NCBI GenBank assembly: GCA_012729555.1
Contig: JAAYCX010000011.1
Span: 62,001 to 126,000 of the forward strand
DNA length: 64,000 nucleotides
Origin: Acidobacteriota bacterium
GTDB taxonomy: Bacteria > Acidobacteriota > UBA6911
Direction: 5' to 3'
Shown here: piece by piece, positions 50,404 through 59,398 of the stretch
Numbering within the stretch: position 1 is the stretch's first letter
How the letters are laid out: every line of letters starts with the position of its first letter
Made by a program: the position numbers and the translations under genes
Notes under the pieces: generated by a model
Told to the model about the DNA's origin: nothing
The model's input: only the letters and a program-made list of their open reading frames with translations
Databases searched by the model: none

Positions 50404-53028
50404 TCAATCCGGGAGCGCCGCGAGGACCGCCGCGCCGATCGCCCCCTGGGCCTCGAGCACCGCCGCTTCCCCCTTCCGCCCGTTGGCGAGCAGGATGGCG
50501 AACGCCCCGCGTGAAGGGTCGGCCCAGAAAAAGGAGCCGTTCGGCGCGTTGTGCCCGAAGGCCGTGCGCCCCAGGGCCGCGGTCCAGTCCGCCGCGGAGG
50601 GTTTCGACCAGGGGCCCCGCGATCCGGTAAGCGTCGCGATCGTGGCCGCATGGGCGTAACGGCGATGGGCGTACAGTCCGCGGTTGAGCAGCATCTGGGC
50701 CCAGGTCGCCAGGTCGCCCGCGGTGCTGTACAGGTCGAGCGGCAGGGGGGGGCGCCTTCCCTGGAGGGGGGGCGGTGGGACGGGGGAGGTGTGCTTCATC
50801 CCGAGGGGCGCGAGGAGGTTTTCGGCGGCGAAGCGGCTCCAGGGGACGCCCAGGGAGCGGGAGACCGCCTCCGCGAAGAGTTCCGCGCCGGCGGTTTCGG
50901 GGCCGCCGAGGGAGCCGAAGAGGTCCCGGATCTCCCCCTTCCCGGGCGCCGTATCCCCGGCTTCGGGGACGTAATCGGCGACGGCGGAGCGGAGGTCGAA
51001 CCCCCTGTCCTCCATCGCCGGCACCGCCGCCATGGTGGCCGCCACCGGGCCGGACAGGGCGTCCAGGTCGAAGATCGTATCCGGCCCGACGGCCGGCGCG
51101 TCGGGCGCCGACCCCGTCCTTCCCATCGACGCCTCCAGCACGATCCTCCCCCCGAGCCCGACGACCAGTTCGACGCCGGGCAGCACCCCGGACCCGGTCA
51201 GGCCCCGGAGCAGGCTCCGGGTGGGGTCGAAGGCGCCCGGGGGGAACCCCGTCGACGCCGTATCGGCCCGTTCGAGCACCATCTCGAGCTTCGGGATCTC
51301 GACCCCGGAGCCGGCATCGGCCTGCCCCGGGATCGTAACGGGCATCCTCCCCGCGACGCGGACGGCGCCCGCAAGCGCCCGCGCGGCGGCGATCTGCGAG
51401 GAATCGGAATAGCTGAAGGTGCACAGGGACGTCGCCGAAGGGGGCGCCAGTTCGAGCACGTAGGGGTTGCCCAGCGCGATCCAGATCACGGGCCGGGGGG
51501 AGGCGGCCAGCTGCGCCAGGAGCCGGCGCTGCACGGCGGGCACCGAGCGGGCGGGCTTGCCCGACGCCAGCCGGACGACGATGGAGCAGAGGACGACATC
51601 CGCGCGCGCCGCGCTCCGCAGGATGGCCGCCTCCTGCTCGGCGGGGATCCGGGCGTTGGCCCACGCCGTGGCCGCGGAGGGAAAACGGCGGCGCAGTTCG
51701 GCCTGGAAAACGGAAGCGGGGGAGGAGTCCAGTTCGGGGGTCAGCACGAGGCTGTAGATCTTCCTGTCCTCGAGCGGGTCGAGGGGCAGCAGCCGTGCGT
51801 CGTCCCTGACGACGGTGACGGCGCGGTCGGCGATTTCCTGGGCCAGGGCCAGGCTCTCCGGGGCGGCCACGGCTTCGCCGATCGGGGGGACTTCGACCCG
51901 CCGGTGGAGATGGAGCCGCATCCGGCTCTTGGCCTCGAGGATCCTGCGGACCGAACCGTCGATGCGGGCTTCGGAAATCTCCCCGCGCCGGACGGCGCGC
52001 TCGACCTCGTTGATGGCCACGAGGGCGTCGGTGGGCAGGAGCAGGACATCGGCTCCCGCCGCGATGGCGGCCACGGCCGCCCGCCCGCCCCAGGTGTGCC
52101 CCGTCACCCCCGCCATTTCCAGGGCGTCGGTGACGACCAGACCCTCGAACCCCAGTTCACCCCGCAGGGTGTCGGTGAGGACCTTCCCGGAGAGGGTGGC
52201 CGGGGTCCCGGGATCTCCCGTCACCGCCGGGACGGCGACATGGGCCGTCATGATGGAGTCCACCCCCGCGGCGATGGCGCTTTTGAAGGGGACGAATTCC
52301 AGCGAGTGCAGCCGGCGGGCGTCCGCCCGGATCACCGGCAGGCCGATGTGCGAATCGACGGCCGTGTCCCCATGCCCCGGAAAATGCTTTGCGGTGGTCA
52401 GCACGCCCCCCTCGCGCGCCCCCCGGATGAAGGCGGCGCCCAGGCGGGCGACCGTTTCCGGGTCCTCGCCGAACGACCGGATGTTGATGACGGGGTTGTC
52501 GGGGTTGCTGTTGACGTCCACCACGGGGGCGAAGATCCAGTGAACCCCCAGGGCCCGGGACTCGCGGGCCGTGACCCGGCCCTGCTCCCGGGCCAGCCCC
52601 TCGTCCCCCGCCGCGCCGAGCGCCATCGCCCAGGGGAAGGGGGTCGTGTCCGAAATCCTGAACGCCGCCCCGCGCTCGAAATCGGAGGCGACCAGCAGCG
52701 GCAGCCGCGAAAGCCCCTGCAGTTCGTTGAGCAGGACGGCCGATTCGTAGATGTCGCCGGCGAACAGGACCAGCCCGCCCACGTGGTGCTCGCGGATGTC
52801 CGATGCGATTTTCCGGAATTCGGGACTGCGGCGGTTGGTGAACGTGCCCGGAACCCGGATCTGCACCAGCTGGGCGATCTTGTCCCTCAGGGAGAGAGCC
52901 TCGAGGGTTTTTTCGGCCCAGGCTTCGCCCGGGTCGCGCTGGAAGGCGGTGGCCAGAAGCCAGACGCAGAGGATGGCGACGACCGTCCGGGGGGAAAACA
53001 GTTTCGCGGGTTTGGGCAACCGGTCCAT
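50404..53028 (-). CDS. GH3 glycosidase fused to degenerate beta-lactamase-like domain
   Basis: An 874-residue exported protein (hydrophobic segment at 14-29). Residues about 35-400 are a GH3 domain of the NagZ kind, with KHFPGHGDTAVDSH and the nucleophile Asp in VVTDALEM (about residue 300), so beta-N-acetylhexosaminidase activity is likely. A GH3 C-terminal alpha/beta domain follows. The last 250 residues resemble a serine beta-lactamase/penicillin-binding-like domain, but where SxxK is expected it reads FDLDALSGP, with Ala and Gly instead of the catalytic Ser and Lys, and the HTG box is HNA. That domain is probably inactive and may bind cell wall. Such fusions are known in Acidobacteriota and Bacteroidota. 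Confidence 0.88.
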   Translation of the reverse strand: MDRLPKPAKLFSPRTVVAILCVWLLATAFQRDPGEAWAEKTLEALSLRDKIAQLVQIRVPGTFTNRRSPEFRKIASDIREHHVGGLVLFAGDIYESAVLLNELQGLSRLPLLVASDFERGAAFRISDTTPFPWAMALGAAGDEGLAREQGRVTARESRALGVHWIFAPVVDVNSNPDNPVINIRSFGEDPETVARLGAAFIRGAREGGVLTTAKHFPGHGDTAVDSHIGLPVIRADARRLHSLEFVPFKSAIAAGVDSIMTAHVAVPAVTGDPGTPATLSGKVLTDTLRGELGFEGLVVTDALEMAGVTGHTWGGRAAVAAIAAGADVLLLPTDALVAINEVERAVRRGEISEARIDGSVRRILEAKSRMRLHLHRRVEVPPIGEAVAAPESLALAQEIADRAVTVVRDDARLLPLDPLEDRKIYSLVLTPELDSSPASVFQAELRRRFPSAATAWANARIPAEQEAAILRSAARADVVLCSIVVRLASGKPARSVPAVQRRLLAQLAASPRPVIWIALGNPYVLELAPPSATSLCTFSYSDSSQIAAARALAGAVRVAGRMPVTIPGQADAGSGVEIPKLEMVLERADTASTGFPPGAFDPTRSLLRGLTGSGVLPGVELVVGLGGRIVLEASMGRTGSAPDAPAVGPDTIFDLDALSGPVAATMAAVPAMEDRGFDLRSAVADYVPEAGDTAPGKGEIRDLFGSLGGPETAGAELFAEAVSRSLGVPWSRFAAENLLAPLGMKHTSPVPPPPLQGRRPPLPLDLYSTAGDLATWAQMLLNRGLYAHRRYAHAATIATLTGSRGPWSKPSAADWTAALGRTAFGHNAPNGSFFWADPSRGAFAILLANGRKGEAAVLEAQGAIGAAVLAALPD

Positions 53029-53059
53029 TTTCGTTCGCTCGGCAACGGGCTGTTCGGGC

Positions 53060-53527
53060 CTATCCCATGTAGAGGGTCTGGGTGTTGACGGGGAGCCCGA
53101 GCAGTTTGAGGTAGGTGAACAGCTGCATCTTGTGGTTGGTGAAGTGCTCCTGGAAGAAGAAGGCCATTCTCTCCAGCTTCCCCGAGGCCCCCCAGGGGGT
53201 GGAGACCACCTTCTCGGCGAATTCCTCTTCGGTCACCGCGTCGAGCAGGGCGCGGAGGGTGGCCTTGTCCCGCTCCAGCATGGAGAGGGCGTCCCGGGCG
53301 CTGCAGGAGGGCATCCCCTGTCCTTCGGCCTGCTGCGGCCAGGTGTTGCGGACCAGCATTTCGAGCTCGGTGCCGATGCCGTCGGCGAGGTGGCGGATGA
53401 GCTGCCCGAGGCTCATGAAACTTTCGCCCGGCTTCCAGTCCAGTTTGTCCGCCGGGACCATCTTCATCATGTTTTCGACCGGACGGTAGCCGTCCACCGC
53501 GTACTGGTAAAAGTCGTCCTTTTTCAT
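53060..53527 (-). CDS. DinB-family four-helix protein
   Basis: A 155-residue all-helical protein of the DinB/DUF664-like family. Metal-ligand His candidates are H46 (LIRHLAD) and H128/H132 (HFTNHKMQL), the usual three-His pattern. Such proteins bind a divalent metal and often act as thiol-dependent transferases, but the substrate here is unknown. AGGAGGGGG lies four bases before the ATG at 53527; the longer upstream frame has no start signal and overlaps the divergent mutase gene region. It is followed by the GH3 gene 31 bases later. Confidence 0.82.
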   Translation of the reverse strand: MKKDDFYQYAVDGYRPVENMMKMVPADKLDWKPGESFMSLGQLIRHLADGIGTELEMLVRNTWPQQAEGQGMPSCSARDALSMLERDKATLRALLDAVTEEEFAEKVVSTPWGASGKLERMAFFFQEHFTNHKMQLFTYLKLLGLPVNTQTLYMG

Positions 53528-53634
53528 GGTACCCCCTCCTCGTAAAATGGTGATCGTGGCCTGACCAGAGTACCACAGCGGCGGCGGATCCGGCATCGGT
53601 TGCGGGCGTAAAAACTCGGGGGGGCTCCACGGAA

Positions 53635-55299
53635 ATGCGTTATCATGGGGGCATGGTATGCCAAAGCCGGATCGTCCCGACCACCCCTTTTGAAGACCAG
53701 CGCCCCGGCACCTCGGGGCTGCGCAGGAAGACACGGCGCTTCATGCAGCCGCACTACGTCGAGAATTTCGTGCAGTCCATCTTCGATTCGGTGCGCGAGG
53801 AGGGTACGCCCGACTTTTCCGGGGAGACCCTGGTCGTGGGCGGCGACGGGCGCTACCACAACCGGGACGCGATCCAGAGCATTCTGAAGATCGCCGCCGC
53901 CAACGGTTTCGGGCGCATCCTGGTCGGGCGCGGCGGGCTGCTGTCGACGCCGGCGATGTCGGCCGTCATCCGCCGCCGGGGGGCGCTCGGGGGGATCCTC
54001 CTGACGGCGAGCCACAACCCCGGGGGGGCCGAGGCCGATTTCGGGATCAAGTACAACATCCGCAACGGCGGCCCGGCGCCCGAGGGGGTCACCGAGGCGA
54101 TCTACGCGCACACGCGCGCCATCGAACGCTTTCTCACGCTCGAGGCTCCCGGGGTCGACCTCGACCGGGAGCGTACCCTGGGGCTGGGGGACGCGGAGGT
54201 GGCCGTCATCGACCCGATCTCCGATTACGTCGCGGTCCTCGGGGGGATATTCGACTTCGATGCCCTCCGGGGGTTCTTCCGTAACGGGTTCCGGCTCGTA
54301 TTCGACGCCATGCACGGGGTCACCGGGCCGTACGGGCGGGCCATCCTGGAAGGGATGCTGGAAGCCCCCGAGGGCACCGTCATCCGCGGGACGCCGCTCG
54401 AGGACTTCGGCGGGGGGCACCCCGACCCCGACCGGAGGCACGCCGGGGACCTCTTCAGGAGGATGTCCCTGCCCGACGCCCCGGACATGGGCGCCGCCTG
54501 CGACGGGGACGGCGACCGCAACATGATCCTGGGCCGGGGGGTTTTCGTGAGCCCGGGCGACTCGCTCGCCGTCATCGCGGAGCGCGCGGCCGGGTGCATC
54601 CCGGGTTACCGCTCCGGGCTGCGGGGGGTGGCGCGCTCGATGCCTACGAGCACCGCGGTGGACCGCGTGGCCCGGGCCCTGGGGGTCCCCTGCCATGAAA
54701 CGCCGACCGGGTGGAAATTTTTCGGCAACCTGATGGATTCGGGGCGGTGCACCCTCTGCGGGGAGGAGAGCTTCGGCACGGGGTCGGACCACGTGCGCGA
54801 AAAGGACGGGATCTGGGCCGTCCTCTGCTGGCTCTCGATCCTCGCCGGCGCTCGCGCCTCGGTCGGGGAGACGCTTTCCGGCCACTGGCGCCGCTTCGGG
54901 CGCAGCTACTTCCAGCGCCACGACTACGCGGGGCTGGACGCCGCAGAGGCCGGGAGGATGATGGACGACCTGAGGGGGCGCGTCCCCGCGCTCGCCGGGA
55001 CCCGGCTGGCGGACGCGGCCGTGCGGGACGCCGATGACTTCAGCTACACCGACCCGGTCGACGGCAGCGTCAGCCGCAACCAGGGGATCCGGATCCTGCT
55101 CGACGAGGGTTCCCGCATCGTGGGCCGGCTGTCGGGAACGGGGACCGAGGGGGCGACGCTGCGGCTCTATTTCGAAAGGGTCCGGCCCGAGGGGGGGCTG
55201 CCGCTGGAAGCGACCCTCGCGCCCCTGGTCCGGGCCGCGCGCGGCCTGCTCCGGATCGAGGAGCGGTTCGGCCTCACGGGCCCCTCGGTGGTGACCTGA
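53635..55299 (+). CDS. pgm: Phosphoglucomutase, PGM1-type
   Basis: A 554-residue alpha-D-phosphohexomutase. N-terminal TTPFEDQRPGTSGLR, active-site loop TASHNPGG with the phosphoserine, metal loop DGDGDRNM, and substrate loop GEESFGTGSDHVREKDG match PGM1-like enzymes more closely than typical bacterial Pgm, being close to eukaryotic and cyanobacterial forms. It interconverts glucose 1- and 6-phosphate. Start uncertain: ATG at 53635 or 53653 (seventh codon), neither with a strong ribosome site; TATCAT at 53640 may be part of a -10 box. The gene is monocistronic between a divergent DinB gene and trxB. Confidence 0.9.
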   Translation: MRYHGGMVCQSRIVPTTPFEDQRPGTSGLRRKTRRFMQPHYVENFVQSIFDSVREEGTPDFSGETLVVGGDGRYHNRDAIQSILKIAAANGFGRILVGRGGLLSTPAMSAVIRRRGALGGILLTASHNPGGAEADFGIKYNIRNGGPAPEGVTEAIYAHTRAIERFLTLEAPGVDLDRERTLGLGDAEVAVIDPISDYVAVLGGIFDFDALRGFFRNGFRLVFDAMHGVTGPYGRAILEGMLEAPEGTVIRGTPLEDFGGGHPDPDRRHAGDLFRRMSLPDAPDMGAACDGDGDRNMILGRGVFVSPGDSLAVIAERAAGCIPGYRSGLRGVARSMPTSTAVDRVARALGVPCHETPTGWKFFGNLMDSGRCTLCGEESFGTGSDHVREKDGIWAVLCWLSILAGARASVGETLSGHWRRFGRSYFQRHDYAGLDAAEAGRMMDDLRGRVPALAGTRLADAAVRDADDFSYTDPVDGSVSRNQGIRILLDEGSRIVGRLSGTGTEGATLRLYFERVRPEGGLPLEATLAPLVRAARGLLRIEERFGLTGPSVVT

Positions 55300-55328
55300 T
55301 TGGGCTTCCACCGCCGGTCTGTTATAAT
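55300..55328 (+). promoter_or_regulatory. trxB promoter
   Basis: TTGGGC (55300-55305), 17 bases, and a perfect TATAAT (55323-55328), 36 bases before the trxB start. Confidence 0.65.
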
Positions 55329-55364
55329 CGATCACTGTTCAACCACAACAGGCAAGGGTGTTTT

Positions 55365-56321
55365 ATGAGACACGTCATCATTATCGGCTCCGGTCCCGCG
55401 GGATACACCGCGGCCATCTACGCGGCGCGGTCCGGGCTGGATCCGCTCCTGTTCGCCTCCGAACCCCGGGGGATGCAGATGCCGGGCGGGCAGCTCATGT
55501 TCACGAGCGAGGTGGAGAACTTTCCCGGTTTCCCCGATGGGATCCAGGGCCCCGACCTCATGGAAGCGATGAAAAAGCAGGTGCTCCGTTTCGGGGTGGA
55601 GATGCGCGAGGAGGATGCCGAGGAGGTGGATTTCGGCCGACCTCCCGAGGTCGGCTCCGGCGGCCCCCTCCGCGTCCGCTCCCGTTCGGGATGGGAGGAG
55701 GCGCGCACCGTGATCGTCGCCACCGGGGCGAGCGCCAGGTGGCTCGACCTGCCCGGCGAGGACCGGTACCGCAGCCGCGGGCTTTCGGCCTGCGCGATAT
55801 GCGACGGGATGTTCTTCCGCAACCAGGAGGTCATGGTGGTCGGGGGCGGGGACACGGCCCTGGAGGAGGCGCTGACGCTGGCGCACCACGCCTCGAAGGT
55901 GACGGTGGTCCACCGCCGGGATGAACTGCGCGCGAGCCGGATCATGCAGGATCGGGCGGAGAGGGAAGCGAAGATCGCCTTCCTCTGGAACAGCGTGCTG
56001 ACCGCCTACCACGGGGCGGAGGTCCTGGAAGCCGTCACCGTGAAGGATGTCAAGAGCGGCGTGGAGCGCACGGTGCCGGTCTCGGGCGTCTTCATGGGGA
56101 TCGGGCACCAGCCGGCCACCGGGTTTCTCGGGGGCGCGCTGGAACTGAACCCGCAGGGATACATCGTCACCCGCAACGACGTGGAAACCAGCGTGGACGG
56201 GGTGTTCGCGGCCGGCGACGTACACGACCCCAACTACCGGCAGGCCGTCACCGCCGCCGGCTTCGGGTGCATGGCGGCGCTGCGGGCCGAGCGGTGGCTG
56301 GGGACGCACCCGGCGCAGTGA
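55365..56321 (+). CDS. trxB: Thioredoxin reductase
   Basis: A 318-residue FAD/NADPH disulfide reductase: FAD loop GSGPAGYTAAIYAA, redox disulfide CAICDG (C-x2-C), NADPH loop GGGDTALEEAL and C-terminal FAAGDVHDPNYRQAVTAAG. Length is standard. It keeps thioredoxin reduced in the cytoplasm using NADPH. It has its own promoter with a clean TATAAT. The stop overlaps the GTG of the next gene by four bases, so a glycosyltransferase-like gene is coupled to it. Confidence 0.95.
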   Translation: MRHVIIIGSGPAGYTAAIYAARSGLDPLLFASEPRGMQMPGGQLMFTSEVENFPGFPDGIQGPDLMEAMKKQVLRFGVEMREEDAEEVDFGRPPEVGSGGPLRVRSRSGWEEARTVIVATGASARWLDLPGEDRYRSRGLSACAICDGMFFRNQEVMVVGGGDTALEEALTLAHHASKVTVVHRRDELRASRIMQDRAEREAKIAFLWNSVLTAYHGAEVLEAVTVKDVKSGVERTVPVSGVFMGIGHQPATGFLGGALELNPQGYIVTRNDVETSVDGVFAAGDVHDPNYRQAVTAAGFGCMAALRAERWLGTHPAQ

Positions 56322-57400
56322 AACCGGCGGTCGCTTTCTATATCACGGCCCACGGCTACGGGCACGGGCGCCGGTCGTGCGACATCGTCCGGGCCTTCCG
56401 CCGCATCCGGCCGGACGCCGCGGTGCACGTGGTGAGCGGGCTCGGGGAACCGTTCCTGCGGAGCCAGCTCGGCCCCGGCGCTTACACCCTGCGCGCGGGA
56501 TCGTTCGACGTCGGGATGGTCCAGCTCGACTCGATCCGGGTGGACGTCGAGGCCACGCTGCTGCGGGCCGAGGGGGTCTGCGCCCGGCGGAGGGAGAGCG
56601 TCGACGCGGAGCGCGAGTTTCTCGGCAGGCAGGGCATCGGCGTCGTGGTGGCCGACATCCCGGCGATCCCCATCGAGGCGGCGGCCGGTTTGGGAATCCC
56701 CAGCCTGGCCGTCGGGAACTTTTCCTGGGACTGGATCTATGAGGGCCTGTGCGCTCGCGACCCGCGCTGGGGGGAGGTCGTGGAGGCCTTCCGGGAAGGG
56801 TACGCCCGGACGGGACTGCTCCTGCGCCTCCCGTTTTCCCCCGCGATGGAATCCTTCCCCCGCAGGGAGGACATCCCCCTGGTCGCCGCCGCAGGCCGCT
56901 CGCGGCGAAAGGAGATCGCGCGGATCACGGGGTGCGACCCGGGCAGGAAGTGGGTCCTCCTCTCCTTCACGACGCTCGAGTGGGGGGCCGAGGCCCTGGC
57001 GCGCGTCGGGGAGATAGAAGACTGCGCCTTCTTCACCGTCCTTCCGCTCCGGTGGGAGTCGCCCAACCTCCATGCCCTGGAACGGGAGCGCGTCCCTTTT
57101 TCCGACGTGGTCGCCTCCGTCGATGCGGTGGTCTCCAAGCCCGGCTTCGGTATCCTGTCCGACTGCGTCGTCAACCGCAAGCCGTTGGTGTACGCCGAAC
57201 GGAGCGATTTCCGGGAATACCCCGTCCTCGAGGAGGCCGTCGGCCGCTACCTCCGGAACGTCCACATCCCCGCCGCGGAGCTCTACCGCGGGAACCTGCG
57301 CCCCTTCCTCGACCGGCTCGAGCGGAGGCCGGAACCGGCGGAGCGGCTGACGGGGGGCGGGGCGGATATCGCCGCGGCCCGCATCGCGCAGCTCCTCTGA
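56318..57400 (+). CDS. Glycosyltransferase-like protein, arabinokinase N-domain type
   Basis: A 360-residue two-domain GT-B-like protein starting at a GTGA overlap with trxB. The front reads AFYITAHGYGHGRRSCDIV and the second half KPGFGILSDC with RSDFREYPVLEE, the pattern of the MurG/GT28-related family that also forms the N-terminal half of plant L-arabinokinase. Donor and acceptor are unknown. An alternative upstream ATG at 56267 overlaps trxB and is unlikely. Coupling to trxB may be accidental. It ends eight bases before the convergent YjbQ gene. Confidence 0.72.
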   Translation: MKPAVAFYITAHGYGHGRRSCDIVRAFRRIRPDAAVHVVSGLGEPFLRSQLGPGAYTLRAGSFDVGMVQLDSIRVDVEATLLRAEGVCARRRESVDAEREFLGRQGIGVVVADIPAIPIEAAAGLGIPSLAVGNFSWDWIYEGLCARDPRWGEVVEAFREGYARTGLLLRLPFSPAMESFPRREDIPLVAAAGRSRRKEIARITGCDPGRKWVLLSFTTLEWGAEALARVGEIEDCAFFTVLPLRWESPNLHALERERVPFSDVVASVDAVVSKPGFGILSDCVVNRKPLVYAERSDFREYPVLEEAVGRYLRNVHIPAAELYRGNLRPFLDRLERRPEPAERLTGGGADIAAARIAQLL

Positions 57401-57407
57401 CGGCGTT

Positions 57408-57833
57408 TCATTCCCCGATGATCTTGATCAGGATCCGCTTTTTGCGCCCGCCGTCGAACTCGCCGTAGAAGATCTGCTCCCAGGGCCCGAAGTCGAGCGC
57501 CCCGCCCGTAACGGCCACGACCACCTCGCGCCCCATGACCTGCCGCTTGTGATGGGCGTCGCCGTTGATTTCGCCGGTGAGGTTGTGGCGGTACCGTTCG
57601 GTCCCCGCGTCGAAGGGGGCCAACCGCTCCAGCCAGCGGGCGTAGTCCTCGTGCAGGCCGGGCTCGTCGTCGTTGATGAAGACGCTTGCGGTGATATGCA
57701 TGGCGTTGACGAGGACGAGGCCCTCCCGGATGCCGCTCTCCCGGAGGGCGGCCCGCACCTCGGGGGTGATGTTGAGGAACTCCATGCGGCCCGGGATGAG
57801 GACCTCGAGCACCTTGCGGTGACTTTTCATCAT
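57408..57833 (-). CDS. YjbQ-family protein (secondary thiamine-phosphate synthase-like)
   Basis: A 141-residue YjbQ/UPF0047 protein with [40 protein letters not shown] and [13 protein letters not shown], all family marks. YjbQ proteins have weak thiamine-phosphate synthase activity but the physiological role is unclear. The ATG pair at 57833/57830 overlaps the stop of the HAD gene (ATGA) behind an AGGAGG, so either codon may start it. Confidence 0.88.
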   Translation of the reverse strand: MMKSHRKVLEVLIPGRMEFLNITPEVRAALRESGIREGLVLVNAMHITASVFINDDEPGLHEDYARWLERLAPFDAGTERYRHNLTGEINGDAHHKRQVMGREVVVAVTGGALDFGPWEQIFYGEFDGGRKKRILIKIIGE

Positions 57834-58510
57834 GCCTCCTCGGGAAAAGGGGGGAGCCCCCAGGCGGGAAGGTTCACCTCCTCCAGGCTGCGGAGGACCT
57901 GGTGCGCCCCGTCGCAGGCGGCCTCGTCCAGGTGCGGGTCGGGGACCGCGACGACGTACATCCCCGCGGCGAGCGCGGCGGCGACCCCCGCGGGGGAATC
58001 CTCGAACACCAGGCAGCGGCCCGGGTCGGCGCCGACCGTCCGGGCCGCCAGCAGAAAAATGTCGGGCGCGGGCTTGCCCCGGCCGACGGCCGGGTCGTCC
58101 CCGGTGACCACCGAGGAGAAGATGCGGAACCACTCCCGGTGCCGGGTGATTTTCAGCTCGAAATGGCGGCGATCGGAGCTCGTGGCCACCGCCATGGGGA
58201 TCCCGTGCCGGTGGAGGTGGCGGCTGAGGCGCACCGCCCCGGGCATCGGCTCGGTCTGGGGGAAGAGCTCGTCCAGCATCCCCTGGCGCGCCTCGAGGTA
58301 TTCGGGGACCGAGAGGGGGAGCCCGAGGCCCTCGATCACCACCCGGGCCGAATCCTCGGCCCGCAGCCCGATCATCCGGGATTTCACCGTCCAGTCGAAC
58401 ACCTTGCCGAAACGGGCGGCGACCGCCCCGTGGGCGCGGGTATAAAAGGGCTCGGTGTCGAGCAGGAGCCCGTCGTTGTCGAAGATGACGTATTCGATTC
58501 TCTGGATCAT
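57830..58510 (-). CDS. HAD-family phosphatase (pseudouridine-5'-phosphatase-like)
   Basis: A 226-residue HAD hydrolase. Motif I is [11 protein letters not shown] (D11, D13), motif [10 protein letters not shown], motif III Lys in [10 protein letters not shown] and motif IV EDSPAG. A helical cap follows motif I, as in beta-phosphoglucomutase-like and HDHD1-type phosphatases; [10 protein letters not shown] is most like pseudouridine-5'-phosphatase. The natural substrate is not certain. It overlaps YjbQ by four bases. Confidence 0.86.
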   Translation of the reverse strand: MIQRIEYVIFDNDGLLLDTEPFYTRAHGAVAARFGKVFDWTVKSRMIGLRAEDSARVVIEGLGLPLSVPEYLEARQGMLDELFPQTEPMPGAVRLSRHLHRHGIPMAVATSSDRRHFELKITRHREWFRIFSSVVTGDDPAVGRGKPAPDIFLLAARTVGADPGRCLVFEDSPAGVAAALAAGMYVVAVPDPHLDEAACDGAHQVLRSLEEVNLPAWGLPPFPEEA

Positions 58511-58535
58511 AGGACCTCTTGGGCGCTCCCGGGGC

Positions 58536-59234
58536 TCAGCGTGCGGCCAGCCCGAGAAAGATATCGTACAGGGCGTGGGACGCCGCGGCCAGCCCGAATC
58601 CCCGCGCGATGAAAATCAGGCCGAAATACAACCCGCCGGCCGCCCGCAGGGCAAAACTTCCCGGGGAGAAAGGGTCCCCGCCGGGGCCGATGTAGTGGAA
58701 GGCGGCGAAGATCAACGCCGCGGAGAGGACGGCGCCCGCCGTCGCCGCGGCATGGCCGCCGGGCAGGATCCTGCGGAACAGCCAGAGGAGGAAACCGAGG
58801 AGGAGCCACCGGAAGAGGAACTCCTCGTACACCCCGGCCCCGCAGTAGAGGATGAAGTCGCGGAGGACGGGCGCCGGATCGGAGAGGGCCAGGGGGAGGC
58901 GCGGGCCCAGCCAGCCGAAGGCGGCCAGGAGCACGAGGGCGAAAAAAGCGCTTTCCAGCAGGCTGAGCGCCAGCAGGCGGGCGCGGATCCTGCCGGGCGC
59001 GCGGGTGCGCCATTGCCAGGCGGCCAGCGCCGCGGCCAGGACCAGGGCGGAGGCGTAGACCGAAAAGACCCCGAGCGCGCCGAGGAGGCGGATGATCAGC
59101 GCGTCGGCGCCGTTGATGTGCGTGCCGCCGACGAGCAGCGTCCCCGCGTGGTACACCAGCAGGAAGGGGAAAACCAGGGCGGCCGAGTAGACGGGCCGGC
59201 GCGTTTCCCGGAGGTATCCGCGGTACTTCTTCAT
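58536..59234 (-). CDS. CPBP-family intramembrane metalloprotease-like protein
   Basis: A 232-residue integral membrane protein with about six hydrophobic helices. It holds the CPBP/Abi signature EExxxR (YEEFLFRWLL) and the later His motifs FAAFHYIG and ASHALYD. Bacterial members are Rce1-like proteases or immunity proteins; the substrate here is unknown. I chose the ATG at 59234 (MKKYRG); the upstream TTG at 59255 is in frame but less likely. The start has no clear ribosome site. It precedes the HAD gene by 25 bases. Confidence 0.85.
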   Translation of the reverse strand: MKKYRGYLRETRRPVYSAALVFPFLLVYHAGTLLVGGTHINGADALIIRLLGALGVFSVYASALVLAAALAAWQWRTRAPGRIRARLLALSLLESAFFALVLLAAFGWLGPRLPLALSDPAPVLRDFILYCGAGVYEEFLFRWLLLGFLLWLFRRILPGGHAAATAGAVLSAALIFAAFHYIGPGGDPFSPGSFALRAAGGLYFGLIFIARGFGLAAASHALYDIFLGLAAR

Positions 59235-59398
59235 AGGGGAGGCATCATACCTCAACCGGCCCGGCCCGGCGAGGGCCGGAGTGCCCCCTTTCCGCTCCCG
59301 GTTGCCTTGAGCCGCCCGAGGTGCGATACTGAAAGGCCGCCCGTGCTATCATGGGAGGGGGGCAGGGAGCGGCCGGAATCGCTTCGGAGCTGGAACCA

